A DNA stretch of 64,000 nt from Sphingopyxis sp. (GCF_016793825.1 NZ_JAEULM010000044.1:124001-188000), one strand, 5' to 3'. Shown: positions 54,448 to 63,116, counted from the first letter of the stretch. The notes: generated from the sequence alone by a model not told the origin. Translations and numbers: made by a program.

Positions 54448-55833
54448 TCAGATGTCGTGAGCCTTCATGACGTCATAGGCCGCAAGCGCTCGCGCCCGTG
54501 CTTCGCTATGGCCAATGATTTTCGGCGGATAGCTTGCCGGGCGCTGGCCGGCCTCGTCCGGGTCGTGGATCGCGCGGCTGTCAAGATGTGCAAGTTCGGG
54601 TACCCACGCGCGAATATAGGTGGCGGCCGCGAACTTCTCCGATTGTGTCAGCGGCGCCATGATACGCGGAAACATGTTGCTGTCGACGCCGGTTCCCGCG
54701 ACCCATTGCCAGTTGACGGCGTTGTTACCGTAATCCGCGTCGACGAGCGTGTCCCAGAACCATTGCTCGCCACGACGCCAGTCGATCAGCAGATGCTTGA
54801 CCAGAAAACTTGCGGCAAGCATCCGAACACGGTTGTGCATCCAGCCTGTCGCCCAGAGCTGGCGCATCCCGGCATCGACAATGGGATAGCCGGTTTGCCC
54901 ATGTTGCCATGCCCCCAGATCGCGATCGGCCTGAGGTCCGGTCCGCCACGGGAACCGTTCGAACGCGCCGCGCGCGCTGCGCGATCCATAGTCAGGAAAT
55001 TGCAGAATGACGGTCTGCGCATAATCGCGCCATCCAACTTCGCCGAGAAATACGTCCACCGAGCCACCGGCTCTCGCTACCCTGCGCCAGATCTCGGCGG
55101 GCGATACTTCGCCAAAGTGAAGATGTGGCGACAAGCGCGAACTGCCTTCTTCGGACGGCAGGTTGCGGCGACGATCATAATCGGCGGCTTCATCCGCGAA
55201 GTCCGCGGCACGAGCCCGCGCTCCCGCCTCGCCCGGCGTCCATTCCGCGGCAAGCCCGCCCGCCCAATCGGGCTGAGACGGAAGCAAGGCCCAATCGGCC
55301 AGCCTCTCGGACGCAGGCCATTGCGATGGCGCGGCGATCATGTCGGGTGCGGGCATCGGTACGGGCGGAGGCATCCGTTCCTTGAGCGCGCGCCAGAACG
55401 GTGTGTAGATCTTGTAGAGCGCGCCACCCCCAGTCGTCACCGAACCGGGCGGCGCGAGGTAATTCCCGTCGTGGCAAACAAGCTCAAGTCGCCTGGCCAC
55501 GGCGCGCTCGGCATTGCGCCACCAAGGTTCATAGTGATGAAGCGCGTGCACGCGCGTGGCGCCCGTTTCGGCGGCGATTTGGATCAGCTGCTCCTCGCAC
55601 TTGCCGCGGCGCAAGATCAACCGCGCGCCCTTTTCGCGAAGGTCCGCGTCGAGGCTTGCCAGGCTGTGATGAAGCCACCAGCGCGATGCGGCGCCCATGC
55701 TCCGGTGTCGCGGTGTCTCGTCGTCAAGAATGTACACCGGCACGACGGGTCCGTCCGCTGCGGCGGCGGCAAGCGCGGCCTGGTCCGATAGACGCAGGTC
55801 GCGACGAAACCAGACGATCGTCGGCGACTTCAT
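54448..55833 (-). CDS. phrB: Deoxyribodipyrimidine photolyase
   Basis: A 461-residue class I photolyase. The N-terminal antenna-binding domain starts TIVWFRRDLRLSDQAAL. The FAD-binding helical domain has SSRLSPHLHFGEVSP, then GWRDYAQTVI, then TGYPIVDAGMRQLWATGWMHNRVRMLAASFLVKHLLIDWRRGEQWFWDTLVDADYGNNAVNWQWVAGTGVD, which keeps the Asn and Trp residues of CPD photolyases. It repairs UV cyclobutane dimers with blue light. The ATG overlaps the stop of the DUF457 gene by four bases. Confidence 0.93.
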   Translation of the reverse strand: MKSPTIVWFRRDLRLSDQAALAAAAADGPVVPVYILDDETPRHRSMGAASRWWLHHSLASLDADLREKGARLILRRGKCEEQLIQIAAETGATRVHALHHYEPWWRNAERAVARRLELVCHDGNYLAPPGSVTTGGGALYKIYTPFWRALKERMPPPVPMPAPDMIAAPSQWPASERLADWALLPSQPDWAGGLAAEWTPGEAGARARAADFADEAADYDRRRNLPSEEGSSRLSPHLHFGEVSPAEIWRRVARAGGSVDVFLGEVGWRDYAQTVILQFPDYGSRSARGAFERFPWRTGPQADRDLGAWQHGQTGYPIVDAGMRQLWATGWMHNRVRMLAASFLVKHLLIDWRRGEQWFWDTLVDADYGNNAVNWQWVAGTGVDSNMFPRIMAPLTQSEKFAAATYIRAWVPELAHLDSRAIHDPDEAGQRPASYPPKIIGHSEARARALAAYDVMKAHDI

Positions 55834-56780
55834 TCCGCGCGGCTTGCTGTGTCGGGCGCCTTCATACGAACGGTAAAACGATCTCGCGCCAGGGGTTGCA
55901 TATAGCGCTGATCGCGCAGCACGATCTCGCCATGCTCCGACCTGGCGACCGGCATGCGCGCCCAGAACAGGAATGCCTGGACGGCAGGGTCCGATTTGGC
56001 CCGGGCCAGGCGAAGTTCGTCCATTCCCGTCGGCTTTCCATCGATATCGAGATTTCCGCCGATACCGGGCGTAAAGCTGCCGCTGCCGTAACGCCCGTCC
56101 GCGCGCCAGAAGACGTCGCGGGTCCAGAACGCCAACGGCGGAGGGCTGGCAACGACAAGCGGATTCGGATGGCCGCTGGCAAGCAACGCCGCGGTGGCAG
56201 TTCGTTCCGCGGCGCCGGTAATCAGACCGTTGGCGAAAATATAGGCCGAGACCAGAGCGAACCCACTCCACGCCGGGCGCTGCCAGTTTGGCGCCCCCTT
56301 TCGCTCGCGGCGAAGCGACAGCCATACGGACAGGCCAAGCGCAAGCCATATCCACAGGTCGATGATGAACAGCGTATCGCCATAGAACCAGCGATGGCTG
56401 AACGGCTCCAGCAGGCGAACGCCATAGTTGTTGAGCCAGTCGAGCGCCGGATGGCTGAGGCAGCCGATATAGGCGAGCGCGAGCAGCCAGCCCTTGTCGA
56501 GCGGCAGGCGCGAAGCGGGGCGTTTACCGCGCCGCTCCTGCCAGTGATCGAAGCCGATCATCAAAGCCCAGAGCAGTAACGGAAGCAGGATGAGCGCAAT
56601 CGGGCCGTGCGTAATCCCCCGCCGCATCGATAGCGACTCGATGCCATAGACCGCGCAGGCTGCATCGATATCGGGCAGGTTCGCCGCGATGATCAGCGTC
56701 GGCATCGCGAGACCGGTTTTCTTCTTGAGCCCGAGCTGGCCGATGACCGCTCCGACGAGACTATGTGTCAGATTGTCCAC
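55830..56780 (-). CDS. Membrane metal-dependent hydrolase-like protein (DUF457/YdjM family)
   Basis: The 316-residue protein starts MDNLTHSLVGAVIGQLGLKKKTGLA, the usual YdjM/DUF457 opening with the first His. Then come LPDIDAAC, RRGITHGPIALILLPLLLW and GCLSHPALDWLNNYGVRLLEPFSHRWFYGDTLFIIDLW, which give the conserved His and Asp residues of a putative metal site in a four-to-five segment membrane protein. The C-terminal 130 residues are periplasmic and unlike the short family members. The enzymatic activity has not been established. It is coupled to phrB. Confidence 0.85.
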   Translation of the reverse strand: MDNLTHSLVGAVIGQLGLKKKTGLAMPTLIIAANLPDIDAACAVYGIESLSMRRGITHGPIALILLPLLLWALMIGFDHWQERRGKRPASRLPLDKGWLLALAYIGCLSHPALDWLNNYGVRLLEPFSHRWFYGDTLFIIDLWIWLALGLSVWLSLRRERKGAPNWQRPAWSGFALVSAYIFANGLITGAAERTATAALLASGHPNPLVVASPPPLAFWTRDVFWRADGRYGSGSFTPGIGGNLDIDGKPTGMDELRLARAKSDPAVQAFLFWARMPVARSEHGEIVLRDQRYMQPLARDRFTVRMKAPDTASRAE

Positions 56781-56797
56781 GCTATGTCCCTGTATGC

Positions 56798-57307
56798 TCA
56801 GGCGCTATAACAACGCGTGCCGCTCTCCGATCGCCGCAGCTCCGGCGGCGCCTGAAGCTTGTAATGTGCGATCATCGCATCGGGAAGGCAGAAGCGGCCA
56901 CGGTCGATCGGCGCCTTCCACTGGACGTACCAATAATCCTTGTCGGTCTGCTCGATCACCGCGACCCAGCGCCCGCCCTCGACCCAGCGAACCGCGTGGG
57001 CGCCGATCTGCTTGAACTTGCTCGCCCGCCACTTCGGGTCGAGATTATCGCTCCAGCCATAGCGCCGCTCGATAACGCCGCGATGGATGACGATGTCGGC
57101 ACCAAGACAGATGTCGGCTTCCCCGTTGGTGTCGGGTGGGCAGTACCAGTCCCCATTGGGGTAGCCGCGCCCGATATCGATGAGCGCGAGCATCACCGGC
57201 CCTGAAGCGCCCTGTGGCGTCAGCCGGAAGGCCGGCGCATTGCCGCCTGCCGTCAAACCAGCGAGCAGCGCCACCGCAACCAGGCTGCGGAGCGCCGCTC
57301 GCGGCAT
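56798..57307 (-). CDS. Hypothetical secreted protein
   Basis: A 169-residue protein with a signal peptide (ALRSLVAVALLAGLTAGGNA). The mature part has GYPNGDWYCPPDTNGEADICLGADIVIHRG, RWVEGGRWVAVIEQTDKDYWYVQWKAPIDRGRFCLPDA and a final RCYSA. Four cysteines suggest disulfides. I do not recognise a family. It overlaps the korB stop by one base (TGATG) and is 17 bases before the DUF457 gene, so it belongs to the same transcript. Confidence 0.68.
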   Translation of the reverse strand: MPRAALRSLVAVALLAGLTAGGNAPAFRLTPQGASGPVMLALIDIGRGYPNGDWYCPPDTNGEADICLGADIVIHRGVIERRYGWSDNLDPKWRASKFKQIGAHAVRWVEGGRWVAVIEQTDKDYWYVQWKAPIDRGRFCLPDAMIAHYKLQAPPELRRSESGTRCYSA

Positions 57308-58344
57308 CAAAGTTCGGGGCCGCCCTCGGTCACCGTCCAGGTTTGGCCCTTCTTGAGCAGGCTCTGGAGATCGGCAGTCTTTCCTTCGCTCGCCGCCTTG
57401 TTCTGGCGGACGACATCGGCTTCGAAGGTCGGGCGCGGATCGTCGTAAAGGACGCCCAGTGCCATCGGGAAGGCACCAAAGCGCATCTCGACAAGCATAT
57501 GGGCGACGCTTCGATTGGTGACGTCGTGAACAATCACGCCTGCGGCCTGCCAGTCGCCGTCCACGACATCGACCGTCTTCAGCGTCAGTGCGTCGCTATC
57601 GAGCGCGATCCCCCTGGTCCCCTTTGCGAATAGCATCGGTTCGCCATGCTTCAGCCACAACTGACGGTCTTCGGCGCCTTTGGGCGCGGCAAAATCCTCG
57701 AACACATCCTTGTTATAGACGATGCAGTTCTGGAAAATTTCGATGAACGCCGCGCCCTTGTGGGCGTGCGCCGCCTTCAGCACGTTCGGCAGTTCTTTCG
57801 ACACATCGAAACCGCGCGCGACAAACCGCGCGCCGGCACCGAGCGCGAAAGCGGCCGGCTGTGCCGGGCGGTCGATCGAGCCATAGGGTGTCGACGGACT
57901 GGTCGTACCGACGCGGCTGGTGGGCGAATATTGCCCCTTGGTCAGGCCATAGATCTCATTGTTGAACAGCATGATCTGGCAATCGAGATTGCGACGGATC
58001 AGGTGCATCGTATGGTTTCCGCCGATCGACAGCCCATCGCCGTCGCCAGTAATGATCCACACGTCGAGGTTCGGATTGGCGAGCTTCAACCCCGTCGCGA
58101 ACGCCGGCGCGCGACCGTGGATCGTGTGGAAACCGTAAGTTTCCATATAATAGGGAAAGCGCGACGAGCAGCCGATGCCGCTGATGAACACGGTATTTTC
58201 GGGTACGGCGCCAATCTCGGGCAGCGTGCGCTGCACGGCCTTCAGGATCGCATAGTCCCCGCAACCCGGGCACCAGCGGACTTCCTGATCGGTTTCCCAA
58301 TCCTTGAGCGTCGTCGTGCGCGCAATGGTGGTCATCTCGTTCAT
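57307..58344 (-). CDS. korB: 2-oxoacid:ferredoxin oxidoreductase beta subunit
   Basis: A 345-residue thiamine-diphosphate subunit. WCPGCGDYAILKAVQ and GIGCSSRFPYYM hold cysteines for the [4Fe-4S] cluster, and ITGDGDGLSIGGNH with NNEIYGLTKGQ is the ThDP-Mg motif. With KorA it oxidises 2-oxoglutarate (or pyruvate) to the acyl-CoA while reducing ferredoxin; this is an oxygen-tolerant form known in aerobes. The gene overlaps korA by four bases and the secreted-protein gene by one. Confidence 0.93.
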   Translation of the reverse strand: MNEMTTIARTTTLKDWETDQEVRWCPGCGDYAILKAVQRTLPEIGAVPENTVFISGIGCSSRFPYYMETYGFHTIHGRAPAFATGLKLANPNLDVWIITGDGDGLSIGGNHTMHLIRRNLDCQIMLFNNEIYGLTKGQYSPTSRVGTTSPSTPYGSIDRPAQPAAFALGAGARFVARGFDVSKELPNVLKAAHAHKGAAFIEIFQNCIVYNKDVFEDFAAPKGAEDRQLWLKHGEPMLFAKGTRGIALDSDALTLKTVDVVDGDWQAAGVIVHDVTNRSVAHMLVEMRFGAFPMALGVLYDDPRPTFEADVVRQNKAASEGKTADLQSLLKKGQTWTVTEGGPEL

Positions 58345-60203
58345 GCCAGGGCCCCTTCGATCGCGGCTTCGATTTCAGCGATGGTGAAGGGTTGTCCCGA
58401 CACTTTGTTCACCGGCTTCGCGTCGACCAGATACTGGTCGCGCAGCACCGTTTTCAACTGCCCGGTGTTCATTTCGGGCACGATCACGGTGTCGAAACTC
58501 TTGAGAAGGTCGCCAAGATTGGCGGGCAGCGGCCAGATGTGGCGGATGTGAATGTGGCTGACGTCTTTTCCCTCGGCACGCTTTCGACGGACCGCCTGAT
58601 GAATAGGTCCAAAGGTCGATCCCCAGCCAACCACCGCCAGCTTCCCACCTTCCGCACCGAGTTCGACAATCTGGTCGGGCACCTTGATTCCGTCGATCTT
58701 CTCCTTGCGAAGATCGGTCATCGCCTGATGGTTCGAGGGATTATAGTTGATGTGGCCGGTGTCGATTTCCTTCTCGATCCCGCCAATACGGTGGAGAAGG
58801 CCGGGCGTGCCGGGCTTGACCCAGGGGCGCTTCAGATTTTCGTCGCGACCATAAGGCTTGAAACCACCTTCGGGCACCTCGGTCAGGAACTCGACGGGGA
58901 ACGCCTGATAGCTTGCGAGGTCGGGAACCTTCCACGGTTCGGCGGCATTGGCGATATAGCCGTCGGTCAGCAGCATGACCGGCGTCATATATTGTACCGC
59001 GATCCGCACTGCCTCGATCGCGCATTCAAAGGCATCGCCGGGCGACCGTGCCGCCACGACTGGCATCGGCGCGTCGCCGTTCCGCCCATAGACAGCCTGA
59101 TACAGGTCGGACTGCTCGGTCTTGGTCGGCAGGCCTGTCGAAGGGCCGCCGCGTTGCGAGTTGACGATGACGAGCGGCAGTTCGGTCATGATCGCGAGGC
59201 CCATCGCCTCGCCCTTGAGCGCGATGCCCGGACCCGACGAACTGGTGACGCCGAGCGAACCACCATAGCTCGCGCCGATTGCCGAACAGATCGCGGCGAT
59301 CTCGTCCTCCGCCTGGAAGGTCGTGACATCATATTCCTTGAGTCGCGACAGATGGTGCAGGATCGCCGATGCCGGCGTGATCGGATAGCCGCCGAAGAAC
59401 ATTGGCAGCTTTGCAAGCTGCGTTCCCGCGACAAGGCCGAGCGCAATGCCCTCTGCACCGGTCAGCGTGCGATAAAGCCCGGGATCTGCCGGTGCCGGAT
59501 CGACATGATGCTGCTTCAACGGGCCCGCGAGTTCGGCCGTCTCGCCATAGGCGTGTCCCGCGTTGAGTGCGGCGACGTTGGCCGCGGCAAGGTTCGGATC
59601 CTTCGCGAACTTGCCGTTGAGCCACTCAATCAGTGGAGCGCGATCACGGTCGAACATCCAGAGCGACAGCCCCAGCGTCCACATGTTCTTGCAGCGCAGC
59701 GCTTCCTTGTTGCCGAGGCCGAATGGCTTGACCGCGTCCATCGTAAGCTGGCTGATGTTCAGTTTCAAAAGCTGCCATTTTGCGAGGCTGCCGTCGTCTA
59801 GGGGGTTCGCGTCATATTTCGCCTTGGCGAGGTTCCGATCGTTGAATTCGCCTTCGTCGGCGATGATGAGGCCGCCCTGCTTGAGCTGCGGCACGTTGGT
59901 CTTGAGGGCGGCGGGGTTCATGGCGACGAGCACATCGGGCGCATCGCCCGCCGTATCGATCGCCGATGACCCGAAATTGATCTGGAAGGCCGAAACGCCG
60001 AACAGCGTACCCTGCGGCGCGCGAATTTCAGCGGGAAAATCGGGGAAGGTCGCAAAGTCGTTACCAGCCAGCGCCGACGAAAGTGTGAACTGACCACCGG
60101 TCAGCTGCATCCCATCGCCGCTATCGCCTGCAAATCGAACCACCACTGCGTCGGAAAGGGGGGACTGCCGCTTGTCGGCCCGGTCCTCTACCGCTGTCGC
60201 CAT
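58341..60203 (-). CDS. korA: 2-oxoacid:ferredoxin oxidoreductase alpha subunit with fused gamma domain
   Basis: A 620-residue fusion. The gamma domain (about 20-190) opens VRFAGDSGDGMQLTGGQFTLSSALAGNDFATFPDFPAEIRAPQG. The alpha part has FGGYPITPASAILHHL, then FQAEDEIAAICSAIGASYGG, then TSSSGPGIALKGEAMGLAIMTELPLVIVNSQRGGPSTGLPTKTEQSDL, all hallmarks of the KorA/PorA group. No ferredoxin or delta subunit gene is adjacent. It heads the seven-gene minus-strand chain ending at 51930. I used ATG 60203 (MATAVEDRA). Confidence 0.94.
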   Translation of the reverse strand: MATAVEDRADKRQSPLSDAVVVRFAGDSGDGMQLTGGQFTLSSALAGNDFATFPDFPAEIRAPQGTLFGVSAFQINFGSSAIDTAGDAPDVLVAMNPAALKTNVPQLKQGGLIIADEGEFNDRNLAKAKYDANPLDDGSLAKWQLLKLNISQLTMDAVKPFGLGNKEALRCKNMWTLGLSLWMFDRDRAPLIEWLNGKFAKDPNLAAANVAALNAGHAYGETAELAGPLKQHHVDPAPADPGLYRTLTGAEGIALGLVAGTQLAKLPMFFGGYPITPASAILHHLSRLKEYDVTTFQAEDEIAAICSAIGASYGGSLGVTSSSGPGIALKGEAMGLAIMTELPLVIVNSQRGGPSTGLPTKTEQSDLYQAVYGRNGDAPMPVVAARSPGDAFECAIEAVRIAVQYMTPVMLLTDGYIANAAEPWKVPDLASYQAFPVEFLTEVPEGGFKPYGRDENLKRPWVKPGTPGLLHRIGGIEKEIDTGHINYNPSNHQAMTDLRKEKIDGIKVPDQIVELGAEGGKLAVVGWGSTFGPIHQAVRRKRAEGKDVSHIHIRHIWPLPANLGDLLKSFDTVIVPEMNTGQLKTVLRDQYLVDAKPVNKVSGQPFTIAEIEAAIEGALA

Positions 60204-60243
60204 TTTATCTGTCTGCCTTCGTGATTTTGCGAACCTATGGCAT

Positions 60244-60255
60244 GGGCCTAGGCCC
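60244..60255. repeat. 12-base perfect palindrome GGGCCTAGGCCC upstream of korA
   Basis: Lies 40 bases before the korA start in the divergent control region. A perfect two-fold symmetric site of this length suggests a dimeric regulator operator or a leader hairpin; no regulator gene is next to it. Confidence 0.4.
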
Positions 60256-60284
60256 CTGAGGCGCGCGCCGCAATTCAGAAAAAA

Positions 60285-60297
60285 TTGTGTACCACAA
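60285..60297. repeat. Inverted repeat TTGTG-TAC-CACAA
   Basis: Short symmetric element in the 187-base gap between korA and the esterase gene. It could be part of an operator for either; no known consensus fits exactly. Confidence 0.3.
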
Positions 60298-60329
60298 AGT
60301 CCAGGCGTGCAGTCGGTTTCATTTCGCGA

Positions 60330-60358
60330 TTGAATTTGGACCGCCGATGCCGAATAGA
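60330..60358 (+). promoter_or_regulatory. Tentative promoter for the esterase-rppH unit
   Basis: TTGAAT (60330-60335), a 17-base spacer and AATAGA (60353-60358). The -10 element is poor. It is the best match in the divergent gap on the plus strand. Confidence 0.28.
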
Positions 60359-60390
60359 AAGCTTCACAAAACAGACAAGGGACCGACAGG

Positions 60391-61332
60391 ATGACCGACG
60401 GCACAACCCATTATACCCGCCCGGACGTGGCCGCCTTTCTTGCCTTCCTCAACGCGCAGGAAGGCCCCAGGATGGATGAGATGGCCCCCGAGGCGGGCCG
60501 CGAGATGATGCGAGTCATGGGCCAGCTTGCGGACGTGCCCCGCGGCGAGATCGCGTCGGTCGAGAATCGCACCATTCCTGGCCCGGCGGGGGACATCCCC
60601 ATCCGGATCTATGATGCCCGGCCAGACCGTGACCCCGGCCCGGTGATGGTCTTCTATCACGGCGGCGGCTGGGTGATCGGCGATCTCGATACGCACGATC
60701 CCTATTGCGCCGAGGCGGCGCGCATCCTCGACATGCCTGTCGTTGCGATCGACTATCGCCTTGCGCCCGAGCACCCGTTTCCCGCCGCCCCGGTCGATTG
60801 CGAGGCTGCAACGCGGTGGGTCGCCGACAATTTTCCCTGTACGGGGCTCGTCCTGTCGGGAGACAGCGCCGGCGGCAACCTGACGATCGTGACCGCGCTG
60901 GCGCTTCGCGACGAGCCGGCATCCAAGCCCGTCTTTGCGATCCATCCGATCTATCCCGCGGTGACCACGCATGACGACTGGCAAAGCTACCGCGATTTCG
61001 GGGAAGGTCGCCTGCTGACGAAGGACGGGATGAAATGGTTCGGCGATCATTATGCAGCCGACCCTGCCGACCGCCGCGCCTCGCCGATCGACTTCCCGGC
61101 GGAAGGCCTGCCCCCGACGCTGCTGATCACCGCGGGACTCGATCCGCTGCGCGACCAGGGCCGCGCCTATGCCGCCAAACTGATCGAAGCCGGGGTGCCG
61201 ACGACCTATCGCGAGGCGACGGGGACGATCCACGGCTATATCTGCCTCTCGCAGGGAATCCCCAGCGCAAAGGACGATATCCGCGGCGCCTTGACGGTGC
61301 TGAAGGCGATCGTCGCCGAAGCGGCTGCATGA
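60391..61332 (+). CDS. Alpha/beta hydrolase, hormone-sensitive-lipase (type IV esterase) family
   Basis: A 313-residue esterase. VFYHGGGWVIGDLDTHD is the HGGG oxyanion box, VLSGDSAGGNLTIV holds the nucleophile Ser, LLITAGLDPLRDQG the Asp and GTIHGYICL the His. YRLAPEHPFPAAPVD is also classic. It would hydrolyse short or medium acyl esters in the cytoplasm (no signal peptide). The stop overlaps the rppH start by four bases (ATGA). It is divergent from korA. Confidence 0.92.
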   Translation: MTDGTTHYTRPDVAAFLAFLNAQEGPRMDEMAPEAGREMMRVMGQLADVPRGEIASVENRTIPGPAGDIPIRIYDARPDRDPGPVMVFYHGGGWVIGDLDTHDPYCAEAARILDMPVVAIDYRLAPEHPFPAAPVDCEAATRWVADNFPCTGLVLSGDSAGGNLTIVTALALRDEPASKPVFAIHPIYPAVTTHDDWQSYRDFGEGRLLTKDGMKWFGDHYAADPADRRASPIDFPAEGLPPTLLITAGLDPLRDQGRAYAAKLIEAGVPTTYREATGTIHGYICLSQGIPSAKDDIRGALTVLKAIVAEAAA

Positions 61333-61802
61333 CAAACGAGAATCTTCCCTACCGCCCCTGTGCGGGTGTGATGCTGGCGAATCGCGACGGCCGCATATTT
61401 GTCGGCCAAAGGCTCGATTCATCCGCCGACGCCTGGCAGATGCCGCAGGGCGGAATCGATCCCGGTGAAGAGGCGGAAGAGGCCGCGATCCGCGAACTCG
61501 GTGAAGAAACCGGCATCCACGGCGGGCTGGTCGAGATCATCGCGCGCAGCAGTACCGAGCATTTCTATGACCTGCCCGATCATCTGATGGGCAAGATGTG
61601 GGGCGGCAAATATCGCGGACAGCGGCAGCACTGGTTCCTGATGCGTTTCATGGGCGACGACAGCGACGTCGATATCGAAACGGAGCATCAGGAATTCCGG
61701 ACATGGCGCTGGGTGGAACTCGACGATCTGGAAAAACTGATCGTGCCATTCAAGCGGCAGCTCTACCGCGCGGTTGTCGAGGAATTTCGTCCGCTCGTCT
61801 GA
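61329..61802 (+). CDS. rppH: RNA pyrophosphohydrolase (Nudix)
   Basis: A 157-residue Nudix hydrolase of RppH/IalA type. LPYRPCAGVMLANRDGRIFVGQR is the start, WQMPQGGIDPGEEAEEAAIRELGEETGI spans the complete Nudix box, and GGKYRGQRQHWFLMRFMG and VVEEFRPLV match RppH. It removes pyrophosphate from the 5' end of mRNA, opening it to RNase E decay. Its last 40 bases overlap the end of the convergent uracil-DNA glycosylase gene. Confidence 0.93.
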   Translation: MTNENLPYRPCAGVMLANRDGRIFVGQRLDSSADAWQMPQGGIDPGEEAEEAAIRELGEETGIHGGLVEIIARSSTEHFYDLPDHLMGKMWGGKYRGQRQHWFLMRFMGDDSDVDIETEHQEFRTWRWVELDDLEKLIVPFKRQLYRAVVEEFRPLV

Positions 61803-62452
61803 TTGCGCAACGCGAGCGCGGTACGGAATATGTCGGCGAACATTGCCGGTGTCAGGCGTCCCGTGTTCGTGTTGTAGCGCGAGCAATGATAGCTATCGAT
61901 CAATTGTCGCCCATCGGGCAACCGATGCACCGCACCGTGCGCAAAGGGACATGCGGCGAGGCGGACGCCGGCGGCGCGCACCGTCGCATCATGGGCGATC
62001 CGCCCAAGCGCGATGATCACCTCGACATTCGGCAGAGCGGCAAGCTGCGTTTCGAAAAAGGGACGACAATTTGCGATTTCGGCCGGGCTCGGCTTGTTCT
62101 GCGGTGGCAGGCATTTGACGCTGTTGACGATAATCGCGCCCTCGAGCACCAGACCGTCGTCGATGCGGGCATCATATACGTCGCGACTGAGCCCGAATTC
62201 AGCCAGTGTCGCGAACAGCAGATCGCCCGCATAATCGCCGGTAAATGGCCGCCCCGTGCGGTTCGCGCCGTGCTTTCCGGGCGCCAGTCCGGCAAAGGCA
62301 AGCCATGCGTTCGGGTCTCCGAAGGTATAGACCGGCGCGTTCCACCAATCGGGATATTCGATCCGGCATTCGCGTCGCAACGCGACCAGCCGAGGACAGC
62401 GGGGGCAATCGCGCGGCGGTTCGGTGCCTGGCAGGGGGCTACCAATTTCCAT
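61763..62452 (-). CDS. Uracil-DNA glycosylase, type 5 (Fe-S)
   Basis: A 229-residue family 5 (UdgB-like) enzyme. The N-terminal CPRCPRLVALRRE gives two Fe-S cysteines, VNSVKCLPP and SYHCSRYNTNTGRLT give the others. LAFAGLAPGKHGANRTGRPFTGDYAGDLLF is the active-site loop with the AGLAPG start typical of types 4 and 5. It removes uracil and some other deaminated bases. It is convergent with rppH with a 40-base overlap and divergent from folK. Confidence 0.9.
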   Translation of the reverse strand: MEIGSPLPGTEPPRDCPRCPRLVALRRECRIEYPDWWNAPVYTFGDPNAWLAFAGLAPGKHGANRTGRPFTGDYAGDLLFATLAEFGLSRDVYDARIDDGLVLEGAIIVNSVKCLPPQNKPSPAEIANCRPFFETQLAALPNVEVIIALGRIAHDATVRAAGVRLAACPFAHGAVHRLPDGRQLIDSYHCSRYNTNTGRLTPAMFADIFRTALALRNQTSGRNSSTTAR

Positions 62453-62475
62453 CGCCGTGCGATAGGCGCCGACGC

Positions 62476-62997
62476 ATGATCAGCGCAACGCCCTTGCCGC
62501 TTTATGCCATCGGATTGGGGTCGAATCGACGCCATGTTCGTCATGGCGACCCGCGGCAGGTGTTGCTTGCGGCGCTGGCCGCGCTCGAAAGCGACGATAT
62601 CGAGCCCGTGGACGCCAGCCCCATCATTGCAAGCGAACCACTGGGCCCGTCGCGGCGGCAATATGCCAATGCTGTGGCACTCGTCGCCTCACCGCTCAGC
62701 CCTCCCGATATGCTCGATCGCCTGCAGGGCATCGAGGCGGATTTCGGTCGACGCACGGGCCAGCGCTGGAGCGCGCGCACGCTGGACCTCGACATTCTGT
62801 TATGGTCGGGCGGCGCCTGGAGCGAAGCCGGCCTCACGATTCCGCATCCGGCGCTGGCCGATCGCGCCTTCGTGCTCGGCCCCCTGCGCGCGATCGCGCC
62901 TGATTGGCGCCACCCGTTGACCGCCCGAACGATCCGCCAACTCGCGGCCCGGCTGGTGCGCCCCAAGCCGGTTGACCGGAACGCCGAGGCGCACTAG
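62476..62997 (+). CDS. folK: 6-hydroxymethyl-7,8-dihydropterin pyrophosphokinase
   Basis: A 173-residue HPPK. YAIGLGSNRRH is the start, SEPLGPSRRQYANAVALV and GIEADFGRRTGQRWSARTLDLDILLW give the signature with the Asp pair for Mg and ATP, and LTIPHPALADRAFVLGPL closes the site. It transfers pyrophosphate to the pterin in folate synthesis. It is not next to folB or folP here. Its start is 23 bases from the divergent glycosylase gene. Confidence 0.93.
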   Translation: MISATPLPLYAIGLGSNRRHVRHGDPRQVLLAALAALESDDIEPVDASPIIASEPLGPSRRQYANAVALVASPLSPPDMLDRLQGIEADFGRRTGQRWSARTLDLDILLWSGGAWSEAGLTIPHPALADRAFVLGPLRAIAPDWRHPLTARTIRQLAARLVRPKPVDRNAEAH

Positions 62998-63040
62998 GGC
63001 GGCGGCTCACTTTCGGGTGCCGCACCATCGGCATCGCGAT

Positions 63041-63116
63041 GGGCCCTTAGCTCAGTCGGTAGAGCAACTGACTTTTAATCAGTAGGTCGCTGGTTCGAAC
63101 CCAGCAGGGCTCACCA
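63041..63116 (+). tRNA. tRNA-Lys (anticodon TTT)
   Basis: Full cloverleaf: acceptor GGGCCCT with AGGGCTC, D arm GCTC/GAGC, anticodon stem ACTGA/TCAGT around CTTTTAA (anticodon TTT), T arm CTGGG/CCCAG with TTCGAAC loop, and encoded CCA. No integrase or attachment-site repeat is seen at its 3' end. Confidence 0.96.

Noticed and set aside
54457-55791. A 444-codon open frame on the plus strand
   Set aside because: Antisense to the photolyase gene; no motifs, atypical composition.
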